Below, piece by piece: positions 28,778-28,997 of a DNA stretch of 28,997 bases. Position numbers and translations under genes: made by a program. The notes under the pieces are model-generated. The model was not told the DNA's origin and did no database searches. It saw nothing but the letters and a program-made list of their open reading frames with translations. The stretch is from assembly GCF_938045595.1 (NCBI RefSeq), contig NZ_CALIBB010000092.1, positions 1 through 28,997 of the forward strand, given 5' to 3'. Source of the DNA: an uncultured Campylobacter sp. GTDB taxonomy: Bacteria; Campylobacterota; Campylobacteria; Campylobacterales; Campylobacteraceae. Numbering within the stretch: the stretch's first letter is position 1; every line of letters starts with the position of its first letter.

Positions 28778-28997
28778 ATGATGTATGGGACTTTGAGAGT
28801 TAGCGAAGATGTGATTAGGCAAAATGCTGGAGCGTTACTAAAATTTCAAGATTCAAAATACGCCAAAAGTGGTGTCGGACAAATAACTACGTTTAATGAA
28901 CTTGGTTTTAGCGGGGTTAATAAAAAGCCCGACGGTTGGTATTTTCCGCACGATATAAACGAAGTTGCCATAATTTTAGAGACCAAAGCCTATGAGC
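28778..28997 (+). CDS. N-terminus of a PD-(D/E)xK-like protein, possibly a restriction enzyme or methylase-nuclease; 3' part outside window
   Basis: An open frame from ATG 28778 runs off the right edge with 73 complete codons. Two consecutive ATGs occur; AAGGAA at 28765-28770 favours the first. The visible part contains SGVGQITTFNELGFSG, then KKPDGWYFPHD and EVAIILETKAYE. P51-D52 followed by E68-x-K70 fits the PD-(D/E)xK nuclease core, and KPDGWY...E.K is the sort of N-terminus I recall from Type IIG or related restriction-modification proteins. This is by pattern only, and the methylase part, if any, is not visible. The stretch is by eye more AT-rich than the pgsA operon, which hints at acquisition or a defence locus beginning here. 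Confidence 0.6.
   Translation, partial: MMYGTLRVSEDVIRQNAGALLKFQDSKYAKSGVGQITTFNELGFSGVNKKPDGWYFPHDINEVAIILETKAYE

Overview
The window looks like chromosomal DNA from a relatively GC-rich oral-type Campylobacter. Every recognisable housekeeping gene is of Campylobacterota type: PEB4, AspA with DcuA, Bpt with PycA, and the pyrD / M16 protease / dapA / reductase cluster. AAATTT and AAAATTTTA words fill the spacers, and the base composition is well above that of C. jejuni. C. gracilis, or a relative such as C. showae or C. rectus, is my best guess; this is inference from memory and not a database match. No phage, insertion sequence, CRISPR array or rRNA is visible.

Layout. 1-4113 (minus): valS, a 48-residue membrane protein and a truncated meso-diaminopimelate dehydrogenase gene, ddh. 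4347-6897 (plus): a MetQ-type periplasmic binding protein under a perfect consensus promoter, the PEB4 chaperone, and a DedA protein. 7213-11062 (plus): aspA and dcuA for aspartate/fumarate metabolism, then a flavodoxin-fold oxidoreductase. 11261-16763 (minus): an OmpV/MipA-like outer-membrane protein, a SUKH-like protein, bpt, a small conserved gene, pycA, tRNA-Leu(CAA) and the HU gene. 17090-22740 (plus): an OmpR-type response regulator, a 496-base repeat-rich spacer, its likely histidine kinase, then a tightly packed run of monohaem cytochrome c, hemL, an AtpZ/AtpI-like gene and a membrane protein. 23094-28624 (plus): pyrD, M16 protease, dapA, FabL-like reductase and pgsA, all touching or overlapping. 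At the right edge starts a gene with a PD-(D/E)xK-like motif, possibly a restriction enzyme.

The most unusual signal crosses gene boundaries. Three otherwise ordinary genes carry long, in-frame, low-complexity hydrophilic segments: about 138 residues inside the ValRS editing domain, about 255 residues between the membrane segments of the 398-residue protein, and about 333 residues as a C-terminal tail on PyrD. Each contains degenerate tandem repeats whose period is a multiple of three (24; 15 and 27; 24 and 15 bases). Several of these repeats are built around the AAATTT word that dominates the spacers. Separately, the spacers at 6073-6149, 17789-17843 and 18074-18138 share one palindromic architecture: outer GGCGCG/CGCGCC-type arms, inner AAATTT arms and a small central hairpin. 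This suggests a dispersed repeat family. Together these point to a genome in which short repeats expand both between and, in frame, inside genes.

Metabolically, dapA and ddh both belong to diaminopimelate/lysine synthesis, and ddh implies the one-step dehydrogenase route. AspA and DcuA feed aspartate and fumarate into anaerobic respiration, and PycA supplies oxaloacetate. HemL with the cytochrome gene next to the kinase suggests a respiratory theme for that operon.
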